Shown in pieces: positions 47,644 to 56,503 of a DNA stretch of 64,000 nt. The notes under the pieces are model-generated. The model did not search any database and was not told the origin of the DNA. It saw only the letters and a list, made by a program, of their open reading frames with translations. The translations under genes and the position numbers were made by a program. The stretch covers positions 1,116,001 through 1,180,000 of the forward strand of contig JACKAQ010000001.1 of assembly GCA_020634975.1 (NCBI GenBank), given 5' to 3'. Source of the DNA: JACKAQ01 sp020634975 [NCBI: Calditrichia bacterium]. GTDB lineage: Bacteria > Calditrichota > Calditrichia > RBG-13-44-9. Position 1 is the stretch's first letter. Each line of letters starts with the position of its first letter.

Positions 47644-49368
47644 TTACGGACACGCAGGAATCAAATATTTTTCCAGAATTTCCAACGGTTTGGGATCGAA
47701 CACCGGTTTTGCATCGCCACTGGTAAATACGGCAACCAGTTCCGCATCCGGTACAGTAACAATGTATTGCCCACCTTTTCCCATCGCAAAAACAGTGCGA
47801 ACACCGGCAATTTCTGTTTGCCACCAGCCGTAACCGTAATTTGGAGCGGGTGCATTTTCGCCCCATGCTTCCGCCTGCGGTGCGCACATTTGGGAAATCC
47901 AGTTTTCCGGCACAATTTGCAGTTCGTTGCGACGACCGTTTTCCAGCACCAACTGCCCGATTTTGCCCATCGCGCGGGTGGTGAGCATCAGCATGCCGCC
48001 GCCATACGCCCGCCCTTCCGGCGAAACGCCCCACGACAATTCGTCGATGCCGAGCGGTTCGAACAAATTCCGCAGGGCAAAATGCTCAAGCCTGGTCCGG
48101 GTTGCGTTTTCCAGCACTGCGCCCAAAACAGCGCCATTTCCGGCGCAGAAAGACCACGCCTCGCCGGGTGGAAATGCGGTGGGTAAATCCAGCATCAATT
48201 TTACCCAATTCCGGCCGCGTAGCAATTTATCTTCCGTTGCCAGCGCCGTACGCGACCAATCGTTACAGCCCAATCCACTGGTCATCGTAAGTAGCTGTTT
48301 TATCGTAATTTGCGATTTTTGGGGATCGGAATTTTCGATGGCCGCATATTCGCGCAGCAGTGGAAAAACCGGCTGGTCGACACCGAATAAATATCCCTTT
48401 TCGATGGCGATGCCGCACAGCAACGCAGTGATGCCGAGTGTTGCGTTATCGAGATTGCGGAGCATCCCGCGCCGGGAAATTTCAGGGTAAATTTCCACAA
48501 CCAGCTTCCCGCGATGTGCGACGAGCAGGCTGTTCACATCAGGAAATTCGTTGCGGCGCAGCGCAGAAAGCAGCGAATCGATGAGCGCAATTTTCAATGC
48601 GGTCGATTCCGGCGCGGCAATTTCCCAACCGTCATTCAACGATTCGGGCAATTGCCACGTCAGCGAATCGAGCGGCGGCACCGGTTCAAAAACAATTTTA
48701 TTTGAAATTTCGGCGCGCTGCCAACGCCAATTGCCATCAAACATGTTTTTGTTTTTATTGAACTTACCGGAAAATTCTCCATCCAGCAATCGGGATGAAA
48801 ATTCAATTTCCGAATCAGTCATTTTAACTTCGTCCAACGGCACATTTTGGGCATTCAACTCCGGACTGAAAAATTTTCCAGTTATTTCACCCGACCAATT
48901 GTGGCTCAACTCGACAGTCAGATGCAACAATTTTCCCGGAAAACGCAGCGTTCCGCGCCAGTCGCCGGTCATCCCGGTTTCGCCCGATTGTTTGTTAAGC
49001 ACCAACGGCAACCGCTGGCGACCGCGAACGGCATCGCCGGTGATAAACGCATCGGCTTCGCCTAAAAGTCCGTTGAAAAAGAGCGCCAGTTCCGGCACTG
49101 CCAGCGACAACTGATCGCCGTCCCGGTGAATTTGCGTCACCGGTAAATTGTCGATATTTTCTTCGGGAATACTAATGTTTGCGGAAAGCTGTCCGTCGCC
49201 GGATTGCCGGATGCTCAATTCGATCGAAATCGGCACAGCCGGTGCGGGTAAAACGCTTTGCCAGCGCTGAAAAATCTGTGGATCATGCGCAGGTTTTTCA
49301 CAGCCGCCAATCAAAATGATCAGCCAAACAATGCCCAAAACGGCTATTTTTTGTAATTTCTGCATCAT
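47644..49368 (-). CDS. lipoprotein with a catalytically degenerate beta-lactamase-like domain
   Basis: This 574-residue protein has a lipobox (LIGGC, cysteine near residue 23), an unidentified N-terminal beta-rich part (about 40-220) and a serine beta-lactamase/penicillin-binding-like C-terminal domain (about 255-570). In active members the SxxK motif follows a DLxS stretch. Here the aligned NLDNATLGI has Asn308 and Leu311 in the Ser and Lys positions. The YxN tyrosine is Cys408 (WSFCAGNG), and the C-terminal HxG is KGG (Lys531). Three motifs are lost, so it is probably a non-enzyme that still binds or scaffolds. It lies downstream of an exported unknown gene. Confidence 0.8.
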   Translation of the reverse strand: MMQKLQKIAVLGIVWLIILIGGCEKPAHDPQIFQRWQSVLPAPAVPISIELSIRQSGDGQLSANISIPEENIDNLPVTQIHRDGDQLSLAVPELALFFNGLLGEADAFITGDAVRGRQRLPLVLNKQSGETGMTGDWRGTLRFPGKLLHLTVELSHNWSGEITGKFFSPELNAQNVPLDEVKMTDSEIEFSSRLLDGEFSGKFNKNKNMFDGNWRWQRAEISNKIVFEPVPPLDSLTWQLPESLNDGWEIAAPESTALKIALIDSLLSALRRNEFPDVNSLLVAHRGKLVVEIYPEISRRGMLRNLDNATLGITALLCGIAIEKGYLFGVDQPVFPLLREYAAIENSDPQKSQITIKQLLTMTSGLGCNDWSRTALATEDKLLRGRNWVKLMLDLPTAFPPGEAWSFCAGNGAVLGAVLENATRTRLEHFALRNLFEPLGIDELSWGVSPEGRAYGGGMLMLTTRAMGKIGQLVLENGRRNELQIVPENWISQMCAPQAEAWGENAPAPNYGYGWWQTEIAGVRTVFAMGKGGQYIVTVPDAELVAVFTSGDAKPVFDPKPLEILEKYLIPACP

Positions 49369-49609
49369 TTTTGTTCGATTTTTGCGTTACCGCGAAATTG
49401 CAATTATCTTTGTTAAATAGATTGAGGAAATAAACAGAGGAAATAGCGATGCGCCTGAAACTTGCTGCTTTTTGGGTTTTTGCACGACTGTCATGGGGAG
49501 AATTCGATAGCCCACTGCATTGGCAACGGAACCGGGCGCGCTTTTTTCCTGCGCCGCAGGTGATGGTTTACCACCAACCACGGCTGAACCCGTTCTCACG
49601 AAACTAAAT

Positions 49610-50443
49610 TTATGGCTGCTCTTGCGCTGCCGCCGCAGAATCGCCCTTTGCGGTAATCACTTGCACATTCTGGTTAAATTCATAATCCTTCAAAAAAAGC
49701 ACGCGTGGGATTGTTTGGATGTCACCGCTTTCGGTGCGGGTTTGGACAAACAAATTAATTTGCTCCGGTAAAAATCGCTCATTCTGCCGGAAATAAATAA
49801 TTTTGGTGCGCAATCCGCTGGATACTTCATTGTTGGTTAACACCTGCCCGTCCCACCCCAGACAAAGCCATTTTTTGTTCACTTCTTTATAAGTGGGGTA
49901 ATAAACTTCCTTGCGCTCGTTGAAAAACCAGATCACTCTACCCAGCATACCACCTTTGGTAAAGGTTTGTTTAGATTTAACTTCGCGCGCTTTTTCCTCG
50001 ATGCGAAACGCGACACCGATGGTATCGCCAAAGGTTGTGAGTGTTGCATTGTCTGGAACTTCGTGCAGCGGTTCGTAAAACACAAATTTGTTGAGATCGG
50101 GGAAAATATAGCTCCACAAATTTTTGAGCGCCTGCGCCTGCGCAAACATTTTCCGCTGAATGGAATCTGGCAAAGCCGGAAAGGGTTGCAACGCATAATA
50201 GCTGCTTCCGTCCGATAGCCAGGTAATTTTCAGGGGATAGTAGAAACTGCTATCCGCATGATCATCGATAAAATCGATATATGCCGCAGAGGTGATCAGG
50301 CAACTGAAGTTTTGCACATCCGAATCAACGATGTTATGGTAATAGCCATTAATTTGCGATTTGAATTGCGTATAATTTTCTTGCGCCTGCGCTGTGCACA
50401 CCATAACCACAGCTAAAATTGCCACCAGTAACCATTTTTTCAT
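49610..50443 (-). CDS. exported protein of unknown function
   Basis: This 277-residue protein has a clear Sec signal peptide (MKKWLLVAILAVVMVCTAQAQ). The mature part has no cysteine pair or repeat and ends in an alanine/glutamate tail. A stretch of aromatic and charged residues (GRVIWFFNERKEVYYPTYKE) suggests a beta-rich fold. ATG at 50443 is chosen over the TTG one codon earlier. It lies between the transglycosylase gene (164 bases) and the serine-hydrolase-like lipoprotein (241 bases). No family was recognised. Confidence 0.7.
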   Translation of the reverse strand: MKKWLLVAILAVVMVCTAQAQENYTQFKSQINGYYHNIVDSDVQNFSCLITSAAYIDFIDDHADSSFYYPLKITWLSDGSSYYALQPFPALPDSIQRKMFAQAQALKNLWSYIFPDLNKFVFYEPLHEVPDNATLTTFGDTIGVAFRIEEKAREVKSKQTFTKGGMLGRVIWFFNERKEVYYPTYKEVNKKWLCLGWDGQVLTNNEVSSGLRTKIIYFRQNERFLPEQINLFVQTRTESGDIQTIPRVLFLKDYEFNQNVQVITAKGDSAAAAQEQP

Positions 50444-50607
50444 CAATCATTTTTCCTTTTTTGATAACACTAAACTTATTCCGGATTGCAAACCGCAAAA
50501 TGCGCTCTCAGGTTCCGGCAAAGCTCACAAATTTACAAAATCATGCGGGTTATGCAAAATTTTTATGGATTTCATTTTTGGAGGGGGAAATGCAAAAACG
50601 CAGCATT

Positions 50608-51429
50608 TTACATGGATGCGCTAAGCTCTTCAATGGAGAGGTGTTCAACGTCATTGCGATACATTTTGCGGAAAGCGTCATATTTTTTCATGATGTCGTC
50701 CACATAATCGATCGTTTCTTCGTAGCCGTAAAAATAGCCAAAAGTAGGATGCCCAAGCTCCCAAACTTCCAGATGCAATTTCCAGTGTTCATCGGTGAGT
50801 AACGGTAGGCATTCTTTTACCGCAGCCCATGTATTCGGGTCTAACTGGCGCACACGGGCAATATCCTGTGCATCGTAAACCCTGGCAATACCGGCGTTGT
50901 ATGCGGCAAGCGCCAACATAATACGGTTGTCGGGATCTGCCCGCGGAAAATTTTTGAGCTGCTTATACATATAATAAATGCCCGCGGTAATGTTCTCATG
51001 CGGGTCTTTAGTGATGTAGGCGATATCTATTTCGCTGGTAATTTCCCGCGCGGTTCGGGGCATAATTTGCATCAAACCCATTGCACCAACGTTGCTCATG
51101 GCGTTCTCTTTAAAATAGGATTCTTTGAGAATCTGGGCAATGGTGAGTCGCCAATCCAGTTTGTAACGGGCAGTATATTTGCGGATTATCGGGAAATATT
51201 TTTTGAGTTGTTCGGAAAAATTGCGGGGCAACTGGCGTTTCCGGAATTTCTCCAGCTCTGCCTGTTGTTGTTGTTTACTCTCGATTTTTTGCTCGATGAT
51301 GCTCATCAGGCTGTCTTGCTCTGCAACCAGCGACTCAACGGGCACCGGACTGGTTTGGCAAGCGTTGGTCAAAACAACACCAAATCCCAGTGCAATAACC
51401 ACAACAAAATGTCTGAACCCGGTCTTCAT
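50608..51429 (-). CDS. lipoprotein lytic transglycosylase (SLT domain)
   Basis: This 273-residue protein has a signal peptide and lipobox LTNAC (cysteine near residue 24), a coiled-coil stretch (about 40-65) and an SLT lytic transglycosylase domain. The domain shows IAQILKESYFKENAMSNVGA with the catalytic glutamate, then GLMQIMPRTAREI and AAYNAGIAR. It would cleave peptidoglycan between MurNAc and GlcNAc from the periplasmic face of a membrane. The layout resembles MltF/Slt-type enzymes. It is a single gene with a 472-base upstream gap shared with the divergent OmpA gene. Confidence 0.88.
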   Translation of the reverse strand: MKTGFRHFVVVIALGFGVVLTNACQTSPVPVESLVAEQDSLMSIIEQKIESKQQQQAELEKFRKRQLPRNFSEQLKKYFPIIRKYTARYKLDWRLTIAQILKESYFKENAMSNVGAMGLMQIMPRTAREITSEIDIAYITKDPHENITAGIYYMYKQLKNFPRADPDNRIMLALAAYNAGIARVYDAQDIARVRQLDPNTWAAVKECLPLLTDEHWKLHLEVWELGHPTFGYFYGYEETIDYVDDIMKKYDAFRKMYRNDVEHLSIEELSASM

Positions 51430-51901
51430 GATAAATTGATGGAATCAGCTCCAAAATGCTTAAGCTAAGCCCGTGCTACCTCTGCCATTATTCTGAGATC
51501 CGTTTTTTATCATCTTCAACAACACAACGTTTTTTCGAGTTCCCGGTCCTTTTTTTAGGGCACCGTGCTTTTTGGCTGTTCATAATATTCGGGATTTTGT
51601 GCAAAAAGTTTACACTGCATGTAAAACTCAACAATACATTTACCCGGCAAGTTTCGCCAATTGCCTCGTTAAATACAAATAATACTTACTTTAATCTGTA
51701 GAGATCTGTTAATTTCAGACGAAAAAATTTAAAAAATATCGCGTTTCGCTTAATTTATATACAATATACGTGCGGGTTTTTGGGTAAAATTGAGGAATGT
51801 CAACTTTTTTAAGACAAAAGATTATTTGATTACGGGCTTGAAAATAATTTACTTGTTGTAAATGCTAAACTTAGCACCATTTAAACCCTTAGGAGGATTT
51901 T
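51430..51901. other. divergent intergenic region between transglycosylase and OmpA/TSP3 genes
   Basis: No gene is supported in this 472-base AT-rich stretch. A plus-strand open frame at 51456-51701 lacks a ribosome-binding site and any recognisable family. TTTACA (51609-51614) and TGTAAA (51620-51625) form a short inverted repeat, and TTTAC-N5-GTAAA recurs near 51850. These may be regulator sites. A good AGGAGG lies just before the OmpA start. No sharp promoter could be chosen for either gene. Confidence 0.4.
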
Positions 51902-53488
51902 ATGCCCCGTTTTAATTTAATGATTGCCGGAATCTTATTGCTGGTAATTTCAACCGTAATTTCTGCGCAACTAAAAACGGAAAGTTTTTCCGTGGGTTTT
52001 GGTGGGGGTGTTTTACTGGGCGATACAGAATTTGGACGAGATGACCGGATCAATCCTTATGGCAGCGTGTTTTTGCGCCACGCCATTTTTGACCGGATTG
52101 AAGGTCAGGTTACCGGAAATTTTTTGGGGAAATTGAAGAAAGACGCCAACGAACCGTACGAAACCACAATTTATAGCGCTGATTACAGCCTGCTGGTGCG
52201 GCTGGTTTCCGGGAATGTTTTCAGTCCGTATGTTTATGGCGGCATTGGCGGACTGTATTACGATGTTACGGACGCACCGCCGAGCGCTTCCGCAACTGCG
52301 GAAAATCAAAAGTGGAAACTCGTTGCACCGGTTGGGGGCGGTTTTCAGATCGGGCTGTCGGATTACGTTTCCATCGATGTAGCCGGTGGCTATAATTTCA
52401 CAAACACGGATGACCTGAATTTGGTGAATATCAACAAAAATGACGGTTATTTCAACGGCCGTGCAGGATTGACCATCAAACTGCAAACCGGAACGATGGA
52501 CAAAGATAAAGACGGGCTGAGCGATCGCGAAGAGCGAAAACTCGGCACAAATCCCAATATCGCGGACAGCGATACCGACGGGCTGAACGACGGCGAAGAA
52601 TTTATGCAATATCGCACCCATCCGCTGCGCATCGATACGGACAACGACGGGCTGAACGATATGCAGGAAGTCCGTGTATACTCCACCGATCCGCGTGATC
52701 GCGATACCGATAAAGACGGGCTGAGCGACGCCGAAGAAGTGTTCACGTTCAAAACCAATCCGCTGGAAACAGACAGCGATGGCGACGGCGTGAACGACCG
52801 CGAAGAAGTGATGGTGTATCGCAGCAATCCAAATGACAAAGATTCGGACAAAGACGGATTGGAAGACGGAACGGAAATTACCAAATACCGCACCGATCCC
52901 ACCAAACCGGACACCGATAACGACCGGTTGAGCGATAAAGAGGAAGTTAACAATAGCAATACCGATCCATTAAATCCCGATACCGACGGCGACGGTTTGA
53001 CAGACGGCGACGAGTTACTTTCGCACAATACTGATCCGTTGAGTGTGGATACAGACAATGGCGGCGTTGACGATTTCACGGAAGTAAAACGCAAAACCAA
53101 TCCGCTGGATGGCGAAGATGACGATCTGCTGAAGGTCGGAAAAGTGGGCGATAAAGTAGTGCTGGACGGCATTTTGTTCGCAACCGGCAGCGCAAATATT
53201 TCGCCGCAATCGGAAGTCATTCTCGAAAAAGCGTATCAAACGCTCGTTTCGTATCCGGATATGGATGTGGAAATTCACGGCTATACGGACAACACAGGTA
53301 ACTACAATACAAACATCACTTTATCGCAAAAACGGGCGGAGTCCGTGCGGCGATATTTGATTTCCCGCGGCATTGATCCGGCACGTTTGGTTGCCAAAGG
53401 CTTTGGTCCCGCAAACCCGATCGCACCGAATAATACCAAAGACGGGCGCGCCCGGAATCGCCGTATCGAGTTTGTTCGTACGCGTTAA
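51902..53488 (+). CDS. OmpA-family outer-membrane protein with thrombospondin type 3 repeats
   Basis: This 528-residue protein has a signal peptide ending STVISAQ, an OmpA-type beta-barrel (about 25-195), nine Asp-rich thrombospondin type 3 repeats (about 200-405) and a C-terminal OmpA peptidoglycan-binding domain (about 415-528). That domain has EIHGYTDNTGNYNTNITLSQ and the NRRIEF end. The repeats should bind calcium and form a stiff rod between barrel and peptidoglycan. ATG has AGGAGG 6 bases upstream. It ends at the very base before the convergent CBS gene stop. Confidence 0.93.
   Translation: MPRFNLMIAGILLLVISTVISAQLKTESFSVGFGGGVLLGDTEFGRDDRINPYGSVFLRHAIFDRIEGQVTGNFLGKLKKDANEPYETTIYSADYSLLVRLVSGNVFSPYVYGGIGGLYYDVTDAPPSASATAENQKWKLVAPVGGGFQIGLSDYVSIDVAGGYNFTNTDDLNLVNINKNDGYFNGRAGLTIKLQTGTMDKDKDGLSDREERKLGTNPNIADSDTDGLNDGEEFMQYRTHPLRIDTDNDGLNDMQEVRVYSTDPRDRDTDKDGLSDAEEVFTFKTNPLETDSDGDGVNDREEVMVYRSNPNDKDSDKDGLEDGTEITKYRTDPTKPDTDNDRLSDKEEVNNSNTDPLNPDTDGDGLTDGDELLSHNTDPLSVDTDNGGVDDFTEVKRKTNPLDGEDDDLLKVGKVGDKVVLDGILFATGSANISPQSEVILEKAYQTLVSYPDMDVEIHGYTDNTGNYNTNITLSQKRAESVRRYLISRGIDPARLVAKGFGPANPIAPNNTKDGRARNRRIEFVRTR
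52499..53125 (+). repeat. nine thrombospondin type 3 repeats inside the OmpA gene
   Basis: About nine units of 22-23 residues (about 69 bases) read DxDxDGLxDxxE(E/V)...TxPxxxD. Unit 7 has DNDRLSD where others have the glycine in DGL, and unit 9 is weaker (DNGGVDDFTEV). The repeated D-x-D-x-D-G pattern is the calcium-binding loop known from this repeat family. Confidence 0.9.
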
Positions 53489-53932
53489 TTATGGATTGTG
53501 TTGATGCACAAAGGCTTGAATAACATCTTTTGAAGTGATGATGCCGCAGAGTTTTCCGTGCGCATCCACAACCGGCAAACAGGAAACCCGCCGGTTGAGC
53601 ATGGTTTGACCTGCGGTAAACAACGATTCAGATTCAACGATTGTTACCGGATGGCGCGTCATTATTTGATGCGCTTTCCGGTTTAATGTGTCGCGGTCGC
53701 GGCGCTGTTCGGAAAATGTTTGGATAAACGGACTGACCGAACGCAACACATCGCGGTCCGAAATGATGCCAACCAACGCTTCCTCTTCCATCACCACCAA
53801 ATGATGAAAATTGTGTTCCTGAAAAATCTGGCTCATTTCCCAAACCGTTGTGTCCATTTCAATTTGGAAAACATTGCGCGTCATAAAATCAGCAACGTTC
53901 AGCGAGTCCTTTTTTTGAATGGTTGCATCCAT
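53489..53932 (-). CDS. CBS-pair domain protein
   Basis: This 147-residue protein is a tandem CBS pair. The first CBS holds DFMTRNVFQIEMDTTVWEMS and LVGIISDRDVLRSV, the second QIMTRHPVTIVESESL and LCGIITSKDVIQAF. CBS pairs bind adenine nucleotides such as AMP, ATP or SAM and regulate partner proteins. No partner domain is attached and none is obvious next to it. It abuts the OmpA stop in convergent orientation. Confidence 0.9.
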   Translation of the reverse strand: MDATIQKKDSLNVADFMTRNVFQIEMDTTVWEMSQIFQEHNFHHLVVMEEEALVGIISDRDVLRSVSPFIQTFSEQRRDRDTLNRKAHQIMTRHPVTIVESESLFTAGQTMLNRRVSCLPVVDAHGKLCGIITSKDVIQAFVHQHNP

Positions 53933-54124
53933 ATTTCAATCCCTTTTACTTTCAATTCAATGGTACTATCATCGGAAAACGGGATTTTTTTCCTGAACTT
54001 TTTTTTCAGAAGTATATTGAACAATTCACTTTACCTGCCCTGAAATCACCGATTCGGCCTTTTTTATTGAAAATAATTCCGTAATTTTGGTGATGCTGAA
54101 TCAAATGACACAACATTTCGTCGG

Positions 54125-54898
54125 ATGGCCGGCATGATTGCGGAATTTTTTCGCGGATTGCGGTCGTACGGCAATGCTCACCGGGTGATCATCCGCCATC
54201 GATTGTGGCGATTTCTGGTTATTCCGGGCATCCTGAGCATCGCGGTGGTGATTGCGATTATCTGGTTTGGTGGCGTTTATTTTGATAATTGGGCGAACAC
54301 GCTCGTTCAATATGCGCTGCCGGAATCGCTTCGCGGCGATGCAACCCGCGCAATCGCAATGGTTCTGCTGTGGATTTTGCTGGTGCTGTTGGCGTTTATG
54401 ACGTATAAACACATCACGCTGGCGTTTTTGGCGCCGATTTTGGGGCATCTCTCCGAAAAAACGGAAGTGCTGCTCGGGCATCAATCCGCCGAAGGATTTT
54501 CCATTGCCCGAACGCTGCAGGATTTGGGACGCGGCATCACAATAAATCTACGCAACTTGTTGTTTACGCTCGTTTTAACTGCGATCGTTTGGCCGCTGGT
54601 ATTCGTTCCGGTCATCGGCGCGGTGGTCTCGACAGCGCTCATTTTGATGATCCAAGCCTATTACGGCGGCTTCGGATTGATGGATTGCGTGCTGGAACGC
54701 AAACGTTTTTCCGTGAAACAAAGCGTCCATTTCGCGAAACTTCATCGCGGGAGAATTTTGGGCGTTGGCAGCGGATTTATGCTGCTGCTGGCAATTCCGC
54801 TGATCGGCTGGTTTCTGGCGCCGGCATATGGCACGGTTGCTGCCACCATTTCCGCATTGGAAAAAGTTGAGAAAACTGAATCACCACACAAAAAATAG
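54125..54898 (+). CDS. EI24-domain membrane protein
   Basis: This 257-residue protein has four to five hydrophobic helices (about 30-53, 76-100, 140-165, 168-190, 205-230) and resembles the EI24/CysZ family: RLWRFLVIPGILS near the start, ALPESLRGD loop, then VWPLVFVPVIGAVVS and FAKLHRGRILGVGSGFMLLL. CysZ is linked to sulfate uptake; other EI24 proteins have no firm role. The charged segment near the end (EKVEKTESPHKK) is cytosolic. The next gene starts 11 bases later and is probably co-transcribed. Confidence 0.75.
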   Translation: MAGMIAEFFRGLRSYGNAHRVIIRHRLWRFLVIPGILSIAVVIAIIWFGGVYFDNWANTLVQYALPESLRGDATRAIAMVLLWILLVLLAFMTYKHITLAFLAPILGHLSEKTEVLLGHQSAEGFSIARTLQDLGRGITINLRNLLFTLVLTAIVWPLVFVPVIGAVVSTALILMIQAYYGGFGLMDCVLERKRFSVKQSVHFAKLHRGRILGVGSGFMLLLAIPLIGWFLAPAYGTVAATISALEKVEKTESPHKK

Positions 54899-54909
54899 AG
54901 GTGTAAAAA

Positions 54910-55356
54910 ATGGGAAATTTGCTGGATTGGCTGAAACAGAACGTCGCCGTTCTTAAAGATATCTTCACTTCGCTGCGGGAAGTTATTTTGGTCATCTGCC
55001 TGATTTTGCTGCTGATTTTTCCGGAAGGATTCAACAGCATCCTCACTCGCGCCGGATTTGTGGAGGCCGATTTTGGCTTCATCAAATGGAAGCGACAAAT
55101 TGAGCAAATGCAACAAGATACCATGGCTGCGGATTCGCTGCTGACGCAGATGGAAGCAGCGCTGCAAACCACCGGTGAGGTTCTCGATCAACGCACCCGA
55201 TCGTTGGATGGTGAAATGCAAACGCAGGAATTTTCGCTGGCTTCGCAAAATATTGACAGCACGCTGGCAAACAGCCGTAAAATTCGCCAAAAATTAAAAG
55301 AAAATCTGGAAAGCCAGCAAGCCTTGCTGAATGATATCCAGAAAGAAAGTCGCTAA
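54910..55356 (+). CDS. small membrane-anchored coiled-coil protein
   Basis: This 148-residue protein has one membrane helix (about 25-40, ILVICLILLLIFP) and then a long coiled coil of glutamine and leucine-rich heptads (about 60-145). GAGGTG precedes its ATG by 6 bases. It has no catalytic motif, so it may assemble with the EI24 protein encoded just before it. No family was recognised. Confidence 0.65.
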   Translation: MGNLLDWLKQNVAVLKDIFTSLREVILVICLILLLIFPEGFNSILTRAGFVEADFGFIKWKRQIEQMQQDTMAADSLLTQMEAALQTTGEVLDQRTRSLDGEMQTQEFSLASQNIDSTLANSRKIRQKLKENLESQQALLNDIQKESR

Positions 55357-55425
55357 ATTCGGGCGCGTCAATGCCGCGTCCCCGACATTAAATAATTATC
55401 CGTTATCCTTTATCCTTTGAAAAAC

Positions 55426-56442
55426 ATGTATAAATCGCTCATCAGACCACTGCTTTTTTTACTCTCGCCGGAAATTGCGCACAATGTTACGTTTATTTTG
55501 CTGCGGCTGCCGTTTGTCAGCACCATTTTGAAATGGGTGTATCGATTCGAGCACCCGTCGCTGGAACGCAAATTGTTCGGGCTCACGTTCAAAAATCCGG
55601 TGGGGTTGGCTGCCGGTTTCGACAAAAATGCGGAGCTGTATCGCCAATTGGGTGATTTGGGATTCGGGTTTGTGGAGATCGGAACGGTGACGCCACAACC
55701 GCAACCGGGAAATCCGCAGCCACGCCTGTTCCGGGTGCGCGCGGATAACGCCATCATCAATCGAATGGGGTTCAACAACGACGGCATGTCTGCCATCGCC
55801 CTGCGGTTGCGAATGAACAAACGGCATGTGCTGATCGGCGGAAACATCGGCAAAAACAAAGTTACGCCCAACGATGATGCCATTGCGGATTATGAAAAAT
55901 GTTTCGAAATCCTGTATCCGTGTGTGGATTATTTTGTGGTCAACGTCAGTTCGCCGAACACGCCAAATTTGCGGGCGCTGCAGGATAAAGAGCCGCTAAC
56001 CGCTTTGTTGCAGCGCATCCAATCGTTGAATCACCAAAAATCGCCGGCAAAACCGGTGCTGCTAAAAATTGCGCCGGATTTGAGCGATTCGCAGTTGGAC
56101 GACATCATCGACATCGTGAAAACCGTAAAAATTGACGGTGTAATTGCAACAAACACAACTATTTCCAGAGAAAATCTGCAAACGCCGGCAGGCAAAATTT
56201 CAGAAATCGGTGCGGGCGGATTGAGCGGAAAACCGCTGCGCGAACGCTCCACCGAAGTAATTCGCTATCTGCACCGGAAATCCGGCGGCGCGTTCCCGAT
56301 CATCGGTGTTGGCGGCATCCACTCCGCCGCAGATGCGCTCGAAAAGCTGGAAGCCGGCGCATCGTTGGTGCAGCTGTACACCGGATTTATTTATGAGGGA
56401 CCAGCGCTCATCAAGTCGATCAAAAAAGCGCTGGTCAAATAG
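55426..56442 (+). CDS. pyrD: quinone-dependent dihydroorotate dehydrogenase (class 2)
   Basis: This 338-residue enzyme oxidises dihydroorotate to orotate in pyrimidine synthesis, passing electrons through FMN to membrane quinone. An N-terminal membrane-associating helix ([13 protein letters not shown]) and the class 2 features [30 protein letters not shown], the catalytic-serine [12 protein letters not shown] and the FMN-binding [20 protein letters not shown] are all present. ATG at 55426 is used; a TTG three codons upstream is less likely. It stands alone, transcribed towards the convergent DUF6265/VOC gene. Confidence 0.95.
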   Translation: MYKSLIRPLLFLLSPEIAHNVTFILLRLPFVSTILKWVYRFEHPSLERKLFGLTFKNPVGLAAGFDKNAELYRQLGDLGFGFVEIGTVTPQPQPGNPQPRLFRVRADNAIINRMGFNNDGMSAIALRLRMNKRHVLIGGNIGKNKVTPNDDAIADYEKCFEILYPCVDYFVVNVSSPNTPNLRALQDKEPLTALLQRIQSLNHQKSPAKPVLLKIAPDLSDSQLDDIIDIVKTVKIDGVIATNTTISRENLQTPAGKISEIGAGGLSGKPLRERSTEVIRYLHRKSGGAFPIIGVGGIHSAADALEKLEAGASLVQLYTGFIYEGPALIKSIKKALVK

Positions 56443-56503
56443 GGTTGGCGCAAATTTCCGGCCACCAGATGGTGGAATTTCTACAGTCGTAATTACAAAA
56501 AAA

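Noticed and set aside
49449-49607. 52-codon plus-strand open frame with AGAGG upstream, ending 2 bases before a convergent gene
   Set aside because: It has no recognisable family, is rich in scattered polar residues and lies in an ordinary intergenic gap; a chance frame is more likely.
51456-51701. Plus-strand open frame of 81 residues ahead of the OmpA gene
   Set aside because: It has no ribosome-binding site at the start, no signal peptide pattern despite hydrophobic patches, and lies in AT-rich sequence where such frames arise by chance.
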